From Cognatishimia activa (GTDB lineage: Bacteria > Pseudomonadota > Alphaproteobacteria > Rhodobacterales > Rhodobacteraceae): a stretch of 64,000 nucleotides of DNA. Each line of letters opens with the position of its first letter. The first letter of the stretch is position 1. The stretch is taken from assembly GCF_017798205.1 (NCBI RefSeq), contig NZ_CP060010.1, positions 2,604,001-2,668,000 of the forward strand. Direction: 5' to 3'. The translations under genes were made by a program, and so were the position numbers. The notes under the pieces are model-generated. The model did no database searches. It saw only the letters and a list, made by a program, of their open reading frames with translations, and was not told the DNA's origin. Positions 9,599 through 18,111 of this stretch are shown here, one piece after another.

Positions 9599-9949
9599 TC
9601 AGTGCCCGTCCGCCTCAAAAATCGACAGTTTTAACTCGAGCCCCGCGCCCAGCCAGATCGCGTGATCGCGGTGGTCTGCAAGATCGTCACCTGTGCTGGG
9701 GTGGGCAAAGATGATCAAGCCGTTGCGATTAAGCGCGCACCAGGGCAGCAGCGCGTTGAACTGCTCGGGCGTTGCGCCCAACAGGCAGGAATACATCGGA
9801 TGCGGACCTACCGGGCGCTCATGGACACGTCCCATCGTGACGCCAAAGCGGTCTCTGGCGTCTTCGCAAAAGGCGCGCGCCTGATCGACGGTGGCATCGT
9901 CAAAGTAAACATGGACGTGGTAGTCGGTGATGATGTCTGTGTGTTTCAT
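9599..9949 (-). CDS. DOPA 4,5-dioxygenase family protein
   Basis: 116-residue protein of the DOPA-dioxygenase-like family, non-heme iron enzymes of about this size. Conserved histidines appear in ITDYHVHVYFDD near the N-terminus, VGPHPMYSC in the middle, and IIFAHPSTGDDLADHRDHAIWLG near the end; these are the likely metal and substrate ligands. Start 9949 gives the family-typical opening MKHTDIITDYHVH; the upstream in-frame GTG/ATG region has no support. The natural substrate is unknown. Confidence 0.75.
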   Translation of the reverse strand: MKHTDIITDYHVHVYFDDATVDQARAFCEDARDRFGVTMGRVHERPVGPHPMYSCLLGATPEQFNALLPWCALNRNGLIIFAHPSTGDDLADHRDHAIWLGAGLELKLSIFEADGH

Positions 9950-10133
9950 GAGGTTTAGGTGGCGACAATAGGTGCGCAACGCAAGAGACAAAATTGAACA
10001 GGTCTTGTGCGAAACACCGCGTTCGCACACGCGACCTCACAGTTTTTAGCGGCGATCTCGCGAAGGCTTGATTGGTGTTTCAACGGGAAGTTTTTTATCA
10101 AGGTCGAGACTTAGCAAGATTTGGATGGAACAA

Positions 10134-10847
10134 ATGGCGCGATTTATTCGGTGGATACAAGCGGCACTCCTGAGCGCGGGGCTTGGCGTTTCTGCAGGTG
10201 CAGTTGTTGCTGGCGGGCCTGTTGTGGTCGAGCTTTACACCTCGCAAGGCTGTTCGAGCTGTCCTCCGGCGGATGCATTTCTGGCCAAAGAACTGGCAAA
10301 AAGGGACGACGTGATCGCGCTGGCGCTGCATGTGGATTATTGGGACTATATCGGTTGGAAAGATGATTTTGCAGATCCGGCCTATACCGACCGGCAACGC
10401 GGCTATGCCCGCGCAGCAGGGCAGCGGACGATCTACACGCCTCAGATGATCATTGGCGGGTTGGATCACGTGATTGGCAGCCACCCGCGCGAAGTGAAAC
10501 ATTTCATCAGCAAACATGCAGAGGCTGCGAATGATGTGTCAGTTTCTTTGACCCGTACTGGGGATGTTTTGGAGATTTCCCTTGATCCCGGCACGGTTAA
10601 GCGCTCGCGCATGTCTGTGCAGTTGGTTCGCTACGAGCCTGAGGCTACGCGAAACATCAAACGCGGCGAGAACGCGGGGCGGGAATTGCTTTATGCCAAT
10701 ATCGTAACTGAATGGTTGCGCGTAGGCACCTGGAACATGCGCTCTGATCGTACGTTCAAGGCCAATGTCAAAGGTGATCAGCCGATTGTGGTTCTGGTTC
10801 AGCACGAAGACCACGGCCAGATCGTAGCCGCCGCGCGCTTAAACTGA
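10134..10847 (+). CDS. DUF1223 secreted thioredoxin-like protein
   Basis: 237-residue protein with an N-terminal signal peptide (about 1-24, ending near GAVVAGG) and the DUF1223 core VVVELYTSQGCSSCPPADAFLAKEL, which carries a CSSC redox-type motif in a thioredoxin-like beta-alpha unit. Further family blocks are ALHVDYWDYIGWKDDFADPAYTDRQRGYA and YTPQMIIGG. Role unknown; it is expected in the periplasm. An alternative ATG lies at 10125. The gene is convergent with the acyltransferase and their ends overlap by 9 nt. Confidence 0.8.
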   Translation: MARFIRWIQAALLSAGLGVSAGAVVAGGPVVVELYTSQGCSSCPPADAFLAKELAKRDDVIALALHVDYWDYIGWKDDFADPAYTDRQRGYARAAGQRTIYTPQMIIGGLDHVIGSHPREVKHFISKHAEAANDVSVSLTRTGDVLEISLDPGTVKRSRMSVQLVRYEPEATRNIKRGENAGRELLYANIVTEWLRVGTWNMRSDRTFKANVKGDQPIVVLVQHEDHGQIVAAARLN

Positions 10848-11768
10848 GATATCCAGTTTCATGTCCTTGCGCTTGTCCAGATGCGCGCGCTCGGGCTTCC
10901 ACCTTTTGTGTGACCAAAGCCATTGTTCAGGTGACTTGCGGATTTGTTCTTCCAGTCCGTCGTTGATGGCTTGGGTCATGGTCTTCACATCGCTATGCGG
11001 GATGGGCTCTTCGACAAGAACCTCAAAAGAGATCCCGTCTTTCAAACGGCGACTGTAGACGGGCACAACCAGGGCGTCGTATTTCAAAGCAAGTTCCGCT
11101 ACTGAGGAAGCCGTCGGCGCAGGTTTACCAAAGAAATTAACAATCATTCCACTGCTGTAATATTGATCCGGTAGGATCGCGACCGTGTTGCCTTGTCGCA
11201 GAAACTTCACCATCTCCGCCATGCCGCGGCGTGTCCGGCCGAACATTGGACTGGCGATTGCAGCAAGTGCTTCAACGTAGTGAGGGTTGAAGTAAGGGTT
11301 AGACATGTCGCGATATAGTGCGCCGATTTTGTGCCCACGTTGCATGATAAGACTGCGCGCTGCGTGGCAATTACCGAAATGCCCAGAGACCACGATGATC
11401 GGCCGATTGTTAACGCGTGCTTCGTCGAGAGCCGTAATGCCAGGGCCAATAGGCGCTAGCTTTGAGACGCGCTCGTTGAATTCCCGCGCGGAGTACTGTT
11501 CTAGAAGGCATCTTCCGATATTGTCGGGAACTGCGATACAGAGTTTGTCGACCTCATTCGCAGGCAACTCAGGCCAGACATAGGCCAAATTCTGCTTTAT
11601 GCGCTTTCTCGCGCCCGAGAGGGGGCCAAGCACACGGGCAAAAAGCCAACCCGCTAGGTGCATGCGCGGTACGTAAGGCAATGCGAGCATCATCAAGATC
11701 ACAGAACGGCCAATGGCATTCAGAAGCCAATTGCCTGCGCGTTGAGAAAAAGGAGGTTTGTCGGCCAT
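10839..11768 (-). CDS. LpxL/HtrB-type lysophospholipid/lipid A acyltransferase, altered active site
   Basis: 309-residue membrane-anchored acyltransferase. A hydrophobic N-terminal helix (about 17-33) precedes the catalytic domain. The family motif HX4(D/E) is present as GHFGNCHAAR, so the acidic residue that normally polarises the catalytic histidine is replaced by His; the codon is CAC in the sequence. Other blocks are intact: PxxYxxSGMIVNFFGKPA for acyl-acceptor binding and EQWLWSHKRWKPE near the end. Start 11768 (MADKPPF) is preferred to 11819. Either a paralogue with changed chemistry or an inactive one. Confidence 0.8.
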   Translation of the reverse strand: MADKPPFSQRAGNWLLNAIGRSVILMMLALPYVPRMHLAGWLFARVLGPLSGARKRIKQNLAYVWPELPANEVDKLCIAVPDNIGRCLLEQYSAREFNERVSKLAPIGPGITALDEARVNNRPIIVVSGHFGNCHAARSLIMQRGHKIGALYRDMSNPYFNPHYVEALAAIASPMFGRTRRGMAEMVKFLRQGNTVAILPDQYYSSGMIVNFFGKPAPTASSVAELALKYDALVVPVYSRRLKDGISFEVLVEEPIPHSDVKTMTQAINDGLEEQIRKSPEQWLWSHKRWKPERAHLDKRKDMKLDISV

Positions 11769-11828
11769 GGTCCCGCTCGTGTTTTCATCAGACTTAATGC
11801 CTGTACGGGCGGGACGCAAGAAAAGCGC

Positions 11829-12356
11829 TTAGCTGTCGTAGGTGCTGCCGCCCGACATCGCTTTCAGCAGAAGGGTTTCTGCACGGCTGCCTGCGCCGCC
11901 ACGGGCACGGATTTCGGCCAGTTGCGCCAGAGCGCCGTCGTAGTCACCCATGTTGACCTTGGCCTCACCCAGATAGGACCGCGCGAGGATATTGTTGGGA
12001 TCGACCTCAAGTGCCTTGTCGTAAAAGGATAGCCCGACCTCGATGTTGCCCATCTTGCGGTGAGTAAAGCCCCAGAGCGCCAGCGTGCGGCTGGCGTCCT
12101 GCGATTTCACAGCACGCAGAACCTTTTGCGCATCGCCATAATCGCCCGCATAGGCATAGCGTTGCGCGCTGTCCAAAAGGTAGGCGTCGTTTTGAGTGGA
12201 CTCAGAGGGTTCGACACATTCTTTGGTGTCTTTGTCCCAGACCAGCCCGTCGTCGCATTTCTCATCCGCGGTCGGCTCTGGGGTGCTTGGGGTCGTGCCT
12301 GCCGCGAGGACCGTCAGGGGGGCGAGGGTCAGGGCCGCAGCTAAAACAAGTTTCAT
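11829..12356 (-). CDS. Secreted tetratricopeptide-repeat protein
   Basis: 175 residues. Signal peptide at 1-19 (MKLVLAAALTLAPLTVLA). A short Cys-containing linker ECDDGLVWDKDTKECVE-like (two Cys, about 34 and 46) is followed by TPR-type helices: RYAYAGDYGDAQKVLRAVK, LALWGFTHRKMGNIEVGLSFYDKALEVDPNNILARSYLGEAKVNMGDYDGALAQLAEI. Probably a periplasmic scaffold; partner unknown. Start 12356 is chosen because GGAGGA sits 7 nt upstream of it and only 1-2 nt before the alternative ATG at 12362. Confidence 0.8.
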   Translation of the reverse strand: MKLVLAAALTLAPLTVLAAGTTPSTPEPTADEKCDDGLVWDKDTKECVEPSESTQNDAYLLDSAQRYAYAGDYGDAQKVLRAVKSQDASRTLALWGFTHRKMGNIEVGLSFYDKALEVDPNNILARSYLGEAKVNMGDYDGALAQLAEIRARGGAGSRAETLLLKAMSGGSTYDS

Positions 12357-12489
12357 GATCATTCCTCCATGGGATCTGTTGACGTTATCATGAGGAATAC
12401 GTTCGACAGCGGGGATTTATTCCCGTGATCACGAAAATGTTTACAACTTTCTGCTGCGGCCCTTGTTTTTAAACGGTTTTTAGTGCGGC

Positions 12490-13797
12490 TTAGCTCTCGC
12501 CAAAGACGCGTTTAAAGATCGTGTCGACATGTTTGGTGTGATAGCCCATGTCGAATTTCTCGTTGATACCGTCAACGCCCAGCGCGTTTACCACGTCCTC
12601 ATCCGCCAGAAGTTCCTCGCGGAAATCGGTGCGGAACTCCCAGACTTTCAGAGCATTGCGCTGCACCATGACATAGGCGTCCTCGCGACTGACACCGGCT
12701 TGGGTCAGGGCCAGAAGCACACGCTGAGACATCACGAGGCCTGGGAACTTGTTCATATTGTCGAGCATGTTCTCAGGGAAGATCAGCATCTTGTCGACTA
12801 CGCCGGTCAGACGTGCCAGCGCGAAATCAAGCGTCACACAGGCGTCCGGGCCGATCATACGTTCCACAGAGCTGTGCGAGATGTCACGCTCGTGCCACAG
12901 GGCCACGTTCTCCATCGCAGGGACAACGGCCATACGCACCAGACGCGCGAGGCCTGTGAGGTTTTCGGTCAGGACAGGGTTTTTCTTGTGCGGCATCGCG
13001 GAGGAGCCTTTCTGGCCCATCGAGAAGAATTCTGCGCCTTCCAGCACTTCCGTGCGCTGCATGTGGCGGATCTCGATCGCGACGTTTTCGATGGACGATG
13101 CAATCACGCCAAGGATCGCAAAGAACATGGCGTGACGGTCACGCGGGATGACCTGTGTGGAGATCGGCTCTGGTTTCAGGCCGAGTTTCTCGCAGACATG
13201 TTCCTCAACCGCCGGGTCGATATTGGCGAATGTGCCAACGGCGCCAGAGATCGCACCGGTCGCGATTTCTTCACGCGCAGCTTTCAGGCGCTCGAGGTTA
13301 CGATCCATTTCCGCATAAAACCGCGCAAAGGTCAGGCCCATGGTGGTTGGCTCCGCGTGGATACCGTGAGAACGACCGACACGAACGGTGTTCTTATGCT
13401 CCATCGCGCGCTTCTTCAGCGCAGCGAGCAGACCGTGCATGTCTTCGATCAGAATGTCCGCGGCGCGCACCAGCTGCACGTTCAGGCAGGTGTCTAGAAC
13501 ATCAGAGGATGTCATGCCCTGATGCACAAAACGTGCTTCTTCTGAACCGACATGTTCCGCCAGATGGGTCAGGAAGGCGATGACGTCGTGTTTGGTGACC
13601 GCTTCGATCTCGTCAATGCGGGCGACGTCAAATTCGACATCCTTGGCTTTCCAAACTGCCTCTGCGTTTTCGCGCGGGATCACGCCCAAATCCGCTTGTG
13701 CATCACAGGCATGCGCCTCGATTTCATACCAAATGCGGAACTTCGTTTCCGGAGACCAGATGGCCACCATCTCGGGGCGGGAATAGCGTGGGATCAT
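12490..13797 (-). CDS. purB: Adenylosuccinate lyase
   Basis: Catalyses two fumarate-releasing steps: SAICAR to AICAR in purine synthesis and adenylosuccinate to AMP. 435 residues of the fumarase/aspartase superfamily. The signature loop GSSAMPHKKNP carries the catalytic serine, and TSSDVLDTCLNVQL, GRSHGIHAEPTTMGLTFARF and the C-terminal block are all present. Start 13797 (MIPRYSRPEMVAIWSPE) is the family start; a 21-residue upstream extension is not typical. Divergent from the secreted gene at 13876. Confidence 0.97.
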   Translation of the reverse strand: MIPRYSRPEMVAIWSPETKFRIWYEIEAHACDAQADLGVIPRENAEAVWKAKDVEFDVARIDEIEAVTKHDVIAFLTHLAEHVGSEEARFVHQGMTSSDVLDTCLNVQLVRAADILIEDMHGLLAALKKRAMEHKNTVRVGRSHGIHAEPTTMGLTFARFYAEMDRNLERLKAAREEIATGAISGAVGTFANIDPAVEEHVCEKLGLKPEPISTQVIPRDRHAMFFAILGVIASSIENVAIEIRHMQRTEVLEGAEFFSMGQKGSSAMPHKKNPVLTENLTGLARLVRMAVVPAMENVALWHERDISHSSVERMIGPDACVTLDFALARLTGVVDKMLIFPENMLDNMNKFPGLVMSQRVLLALTQAGVSREDAYVMVQRNALKVWEFRTDFREELLADEDVVNALGVDGINEKFDMGYHTKHVDTIFKRVFGES

Positions 13798-13875
13798 GTC
13801 ACAGCCTTGTGTCTTTTGGGAAGTTGCGGGCGGTATAGACTGCGCATGACGAATGAACAAGTGAAGGACGGGAAA

Positions 13876-14208
13876 ATGTGGCGCAAAGCCCTTGTTTTAT
13901 TGGTATTGGCCATGCCAGCCGCCGCAGAAGACTGGGTTCCGCTGACGGGTGCGCAGATCCAAGAGGCTCTGACGGGCAAAAAACTACAATATGAGAACGC
14001 CTGGCAGGATTTCCGTGCCTCGGGTCGCACGCTTTACAATGCGGGGCGGGATAGCTGGGGCTATTGGGCTGTGCGGGACGATCAATACTGCAGCCAGTGG
14101 CCGCCACAAGCGCCATGGGATTGCTATGACGTTTCGCAAAAAGGCGATCAGATCCGCTTTACTGGCGCGTTTAATGACGTGAGCGAAGGCGTTTTTGTCG
14201 AGGAATAG
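13876..14208 (+). CDS. Small secreted protein of unknown function
   Basis: 110 residues with a signal peptide (MWRKALVLLVLAMPAAA, cleavage before EDW). The mature part is aromatic-rich: EDWVPLTGAQIQEALTGKKLQYENAWQDFRASGRTLYNAGRDSWGYWAVRDDQYCSQWPPQAPWDCYD, with two cysteines (about 77 and 86) that could form a disulfide. I recall similar short periplasmic proteins in other roseobacters but no function. An AAGGACGGG ribosome site precedes 13876; an upstream ATG at 13846 lacks one. Confidence 0.75.
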   Translation: MWRKALVLLVLAMPAAAEDWVPLTGAQIQEALTGKKLQYENAWQDFRASGRTLYNAGRDSWGYWAVRDDQYCSQWPPQAPWDCYDVSQKGDQIRFTGAFNDVSEGVFVEE

Positions 14209-14325
14209 CCGGTTCACACAGCAGTGAGATTTCGCGCAAAGGTTGAAATTTGTCTGGTCTCTCACGCGCGGCGCACTAGCTCGCAAGTGTAACATGTTAT
14301 GATTATGTCTCGGGAGGACGCAGAG

Positions 14326-15231
14326 ATGACCCTTAATCGCAGAACATTCCTGGCCAGCGGCGTGGCGAGCGCAGCGCTGGCCTCGCCTTTGGCAGCGGCA
14401 GCGCCGAAGCTTGGCGTGAACTTTGGCGGGTTTCATCGCGTCACCTTGGGCGACTTTGAGATCACGACTCTGGCCGGCGGGACCCGCGTTGTCGAAGAGC
14501 CGCAAAAGATATTTGGCCTGAACGTCAGCGCCGACGACTTCGCGGCGGCTTCCAGCATGGCGAATATCCCTGCCGATCGCACGCGCTTCTATTTCACGCC
14601 GGTGCTTGTGAACACAGGATCAGAGCTGGTTCTGTTTGACGCAGGCCTCAACGGTCAGGCGACTTTGGCGCAGATCGAGGCCGCGGGATATACCGCTGAT
14701 CAGATCGACAAAGTGATCATCACCCATATGCACGGCGACCACATCGGCGGCCTCATGGGCGATGCGGGCGAGACCTTTGCCGGTGCGGAATATGTCTCTG
14801 GTGCGGCCGAGAACAATTTCTGGGCGGGGCAGGACAACAAGAACTACAAGGCCAAGGTCATGCCGTTGGCTGAGAAGTTCTCTTTCGTGTCTGATGGCGC
14901 GTCTGTGGCCTCTGGTATCACGGCCATGGATGCAAGCGGGCACACGCCGGGGCATATGGCCTATATGCTGGAAAGCAATGGGGCGTCGATGCTGTTGGGG
15001 GCCGATTTCGCGAACCACTATGTCTGGTCGCTGGGGTATCCTGATTGGGAAGTGCGTTTTGATATGGACAAGTCAGGCGCTGCGGCGCGGCGTCGGCAAA
15101 TCTTGGATATGCTGGCGACGGACAAAATCCCCTTCACCGGCTATCACATGCCGTTCCCGGCCATTGGATATGTCTCCACGCGCGGCGATGGATTTGAGTA
15201 CGAGCCAGCGACATATCAGCTGACGCTCTAA
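14326..15231 (+). CDS. Tat-exported metallo-beta-lactamase-fold hydrolase
   Basis: 301 residues. N-terminal twin-arginine signal NRRTFLASGVASAALASPLAAA, so the enzyme is probably exported folded with its metals. MBL motif THMHGDHIGG places His134, His136, Asp138 and His139; further ligands are in GHTPGHMAY and the Asp of GADF; a final His is in GYHMPFPAIG. The substrate is unknown; similar proteins include lactonase-like and quinoprotein-associated hydrolases. Start 14326 follows GGGAGGACG. A strong terminator lies 30 nt downstream. Confidence 0.88.
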   Translation: MTLNRRTFLASGVASAALASPLAAAAPKLGVNFGGFHRVTLGDFEITTLAGGTRVVEEPQKIFGLNVSADDFAAASSMANIPADRTRFYFTPVLVNTGSELVLFDAGLNGQATLAQIEAAGYTADQIDKVIITHMHGDHIGGLMGDAGETFAGAEYVSGAAENNFWAGQDNKNYKAKVMPLAEKFSFVSDGASVASGITAMDASGHTPGHMAYMLESNGASMLLGADFANHYVWSLGYPDWEVRFDMDKSGAAARRRQILDMLATDKIPFTGYHMPFPAIGYVSTRGDGFEYEPATYQLTL

Positions 15232-15261
15232 ACTTCGTGAAAGTCTAAGGATTTCAAAGGC

Positions 15262-15292
15262 AAGGCGGAGGTATCTCCGCCTTGTTTTGTTT
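15262..15292 (+). terminator. Intrinsic terminator after the MBL gene
   Basis: Perfect 9-bp stem AAGGCGGAG / CTCCGCCTT with a 4-nt loop, followed by GTTTTGTTT. It lies between convergent genes and would stop transcription from the plus strand. Confidence 0.9.
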
Positions 15293-16508
15293 AGCCGGGC
15301 GCGAGTTCAGTGACCACTTGGCTGGATTTCTCAAGCGTCCGGTGTACCGGGCATTTGTCAGCTATTTCCAAAAGCCGCGCGCGTTCATCGCTGGTGAGCG
15401 TACCCTCGAGGTGAATCACCCGCTTGAAGCTGTCGATCTTGTCGCCGGATCCGGTCGAGGCATCCTGAGCGTGCACTTTGTTGTGGCTGACATCCACCCA
15501 AACGTGGTCCAGTTTCCACCCTTTGCGGCGCGCGTACATGCGGATCGTCATAGACGTACAAGCGCCCAGGCCAGAGGCCAGAAATCCATAGGGAGTCATG
15601 CCCTTATTGGTGCCGCCATAGGCCAGCGGTTCATCCGCGAGCGTGTGATGGAAGGGCCCAGAGTTCACGTCCTGCAAGAAACCATCGGCATCCGCTTCCG
15701 AGACGCGCACAACGCCTTCAGGAGCTCCGATAGGTGGGGCAGGTGGCGCAAGGTCCAGATAGCGCGCGGCCCATGCCGAGATCACTTCGGCGGCATATTC
15801 AGCGTCTTCGCCTCGGCTGATGAGGTGGTCGGCGTTATCCAATGTAACAAAGCTTTTGGGGTGTTTGGCCGCAAGGAAGATCTCTGACGCGTTTTCAATC
15901 CCTACGATGTCATCTAGCGGCGCATGCATCACGAGCAGTGCTTTTTTCATGTTTGCAATCAGAGGCTTGAGGTTTTGCGCCTCAACATCCTGAACAAAGC
16001 TCTCGCGGATTTTGAAGGGGCGTCCGCCAAGGCTGACCTGCGCTTCGCCTTTCTCGCTGATCTCTTCTAAGGCACCGCCGAAATTATGCGTCACATGGGC
16101 CGGATCAAAGGGCGCACCGAGTGTGACCACAGCCTTCACGCTCTCAAGTTCGCCCGCCGCCCGCAGAACCGCCGCGCCTCCAAGAGAATGGCCGATCAGA
16201 AGGCTCGGGGCCATGCCGCGCTCTGTCAGGTAGTCTGCGGCTGCGTTCAGATCCTGCACATTGCTGGTGAAATGTGTGTTTGCGAATTCGCCCTCCGAAT
16301 GCCCGAGCCCGGTGAAATCAAACCGCAGAACCGCCACGCCCATGGCGGCCAATCGCCCGGCTATCCGACGCGCGGCCGGGATGTCTTTGGAACAGGTAAA
16401 GCAATGCGCAAAAAGGGCGGTCGCCAGATGGGGTCCTTCGGGCAGATCCAGACGGGCGGCCAGCTTTTCGCCGCTGTGGCCGATAAATGAGACGCGTTCG
16501 CTTGGCAT
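15291..16508 (-). CDS. Bifunctional alpha/beta hydrolase / OsmC family protein
   Basis: Natural two-domain fusion of 405 residues. Residues 1-250 are an alpha/beta hydrolase with nucleophile elbow GHSLGG (Ser108), Asp199 in HAPLDD and His228 in NADHLI. Residues 260-405 are an OsmC/Ohr-like domain with the two peroxidatic-type cysteines Cys317 (GLGACTSM) and Cys386 (KCPVHRTLEKSS). The architecture is known in proteobacteria; the OsmC half likely reduces organic hydroperoxides, while the hydrolase substrate is unknown. Start 16508 gives MPSERVSFIGHSGEKL; an upstream extension to 16586 looks spurious. Confidence 0.9.
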   Translation of the reverse strand: MPSERVSFIGHSGEKLAARLDLPEGPHLATALFAHCFTCSKDIPAARRIAGRLAAMGVAVLRFDFTGLGHSEGEFANTHFTSNVQDLNAAADYLTERGMAPSLLIGHSLGGAAVLRAAGELESVKAVVTLGAPFDPAHVTHNFGGALEEISEKGEAQVSLGGRPFKIRESFVQDVEAQNLKPLIANMKKALLVMHAPLDDIVGIENASEIFLAAKHPKSFVTLDNADHLISRGEDAEYAAEVISAWAARYLDLAPPAPPIGAPEGVVRVSEADADGFLQDVNSGPFHHTLADEPLAYGGTNKGMTPYGFLASGLGACTSMTIRMYARRKGWKLDHVWVDVSHNKVHAQDASTGSGDKIDSFKRVIHLEGTLTSDERARLLEIADKCPVHRTLEKSSQVVTELAPG

Positions 16509-16607
16509 GGGGCAGATCCTTGGCTGTGGATGCCTTAACTTGGGGCATCCACTCCGCCGCGCCAACCCCAGCGAAACAAGGGTCACGCCAAGGTGAAGAG
16601 CTGCGAC

Positions 16608-17948
16608 TTAGGTCTGGCCCATCAGCGCCGGATCAAACGGATATTTGGTGAGGTTTTCATAGCCGTCTTCCGTGATCAGCACCTGATCCTCTAGCTTGAT
16701 CGAGAAATCGCCGCCCTCGGGGCTGACCAAAGCCTCAACACAGAGCGTCATGCCCGCCTCGAGTTCATAGTCAAAGGCGTCCTCGTGGCCTGTGCCCGGG
16801 TAATCCACATGGGGCCATTCATCACAGAGGCCGACGCCATGCATCATGCAGCTGTATTTCTGTTTCTGGAACTGCGGATCCAATACATGGCCGTTGGCTG
16901 ACAGATCATTGATGGACACACCTGCTTTCAGCATCTCCATATTGGTCTGGATATGCTCGACCCCATGCTGCATCGCATAGATCATATCGGCTGGGGGCTT
17001 TTCATCGCCGATCCACCAAGATCTTGAGATATCGATACAAATTCCGTATGCGCCGACGAGGTCGGTGTCGAAACTGACGATCTCATTGTTGCTAATCAGA
17101 CGCGGGCCGCATTCCTGGAACCACGGGTTTGTGCGCGGACCAGAGGCAAGCAGACGGGTTTCGATCCACTCGCCGCCGCGTTCGATATTGGCTTTGTGCA
17201 GGATCGCCCAGACATCATCTTCAGAGACGCCTCCGCCGGGAATGGCTTCGCGGGCGAAGTCTTCCATTTCCTTGACGGCGGCCTCGCAGGCCACAGAGGC
17301 GCAGCGCATGGCGAGGATTTCGTCAGGGCCTTTCACGGCGCGGCATTTCTCCGTGAGCTCTTCGCCGGGGAAGACCTCGAGCCCTGCGCTTTCCAGTGCG
17401 CGCAGACCGTCGATCATGATTTTGTCGACCGCGAGACGTTTGTTGCCCGGCGCGTGTTCGTTCAAAAGGTCGATGACCTCGTTTGTGAATTTCGTTGCCG
17501 CCTCGGTGATCCGGTCCCCAACCGAGAAGTAGAACATCGAGGCACCGGAACGTTGTTCCCGCACCAAGGGGTTGAATTCACTGAGGAAGGGCGAGTTCTT
17601 GTAATCCCACATCACCATATAACCGTCCGCGCAGATCAACGTGGCGCGGAAGGGGTTGTGGGTGTTCCAGAGCTGCATATTGGTGCTGTCGGTCGCGTAG
17701 CGGATGTTCAGCGGATCAAACACCAAGAGGCCCGCATAGTCGCGGTCCTGGATGAATTTGGTCAAACGCTTGAGGCGAAATTCGCGCATGCGGGGCAGAT
17801 CGGGCAGGGTGAGGCCTGCGGCTTCCCACTCGCGGAAGGCAAGTTGGGTCGGGCCGATCTCGATGCGGTCGTTGTCGTTTGGGGTGTTGTCCCCGAGCAT
17901 GACACCTTTGGATGGGTCAATCTTGCGGCGGTCGCGGGAATAATTCAT
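16608..17948 (-). CDS. dddP: DMSP lyase DddP (M24 peptidase fold)
   Basis: Cleaves dimethylsulfoniopropionate to dimethyl sulfide and acrylate. 446 residues, the length known for roseobacter DddP. The fold is that of M24 creatinase/aminopeptidase P, but the DddP iron site is fully conserved: Asp294 and Asp296 (FDTD), Asp306 (ICIDISRSWW), His370 (MMHG), Glu405 and Glu420, plus the proposed catalytic Asp376 (GLCDEWP) and Tyr365. The N-terminal IDPS.G..LGDNTPNDNDRIEIGPTQLAF stretch is diagnostic and separates it from peptidases. A strong AGGAGGAG ribosome site precedes the ATG. Divergent from the N-demethylase-like gene at 18112. Confidence 0.95.
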   Translation of the reverse strand: MNYSRDRRKIDPSKGVMLGDNTPNDNDRIEIGPTQLAFREWEAAGLTLPDLPRMREFRLKRLTKFIQDRDYAGLLVFDPLNIRYATDSTNMQLWNTHNPFRATLICADGYMVMWDYKNSPFLSEFNPLVREQRSGASMFYFSVGDRITEAATKFTNEVIDLLNEHAPGNKRLAVDKIMIDGLRALESAGLEVFPGEELTEKCRAVKGPDEILAMRCASVACEAAVKEMEDFAREAIPGGGVSEDDVWAILHKANIERGGEWIETRLLASGPRTNPWFQECGPRLISNNEIVSFDTDLVGAYGICIDISRSWWIGDEKPPADMIYAMQHGVEHIQTNMEMLKAGVSINDLSANGHVLDPQFQKQKYSCMMHGVGLCDEWPHVDYPGTGHEDAFDYELEAGMTLCVEALVSPEGGDFSIKLEDQVLITEDGYENLTKYPFDPALMGQT

Positions 17949-18111
17949 CTGGCTCTCCTCCTGAGGTCAGGATGCGGGGCGGGATGCGGCCATGTCCGGT
18001 CAAAAAGCGACCTTTGGACGGGGTTTGGGCGGCGCTTTTGGGAAATGGGGTTCTCTTTTGCCGGGAATTGCGAGAGGTTTTGCGTCAAAGACGCTTTGAG
18101 GCTGCGCGGTG

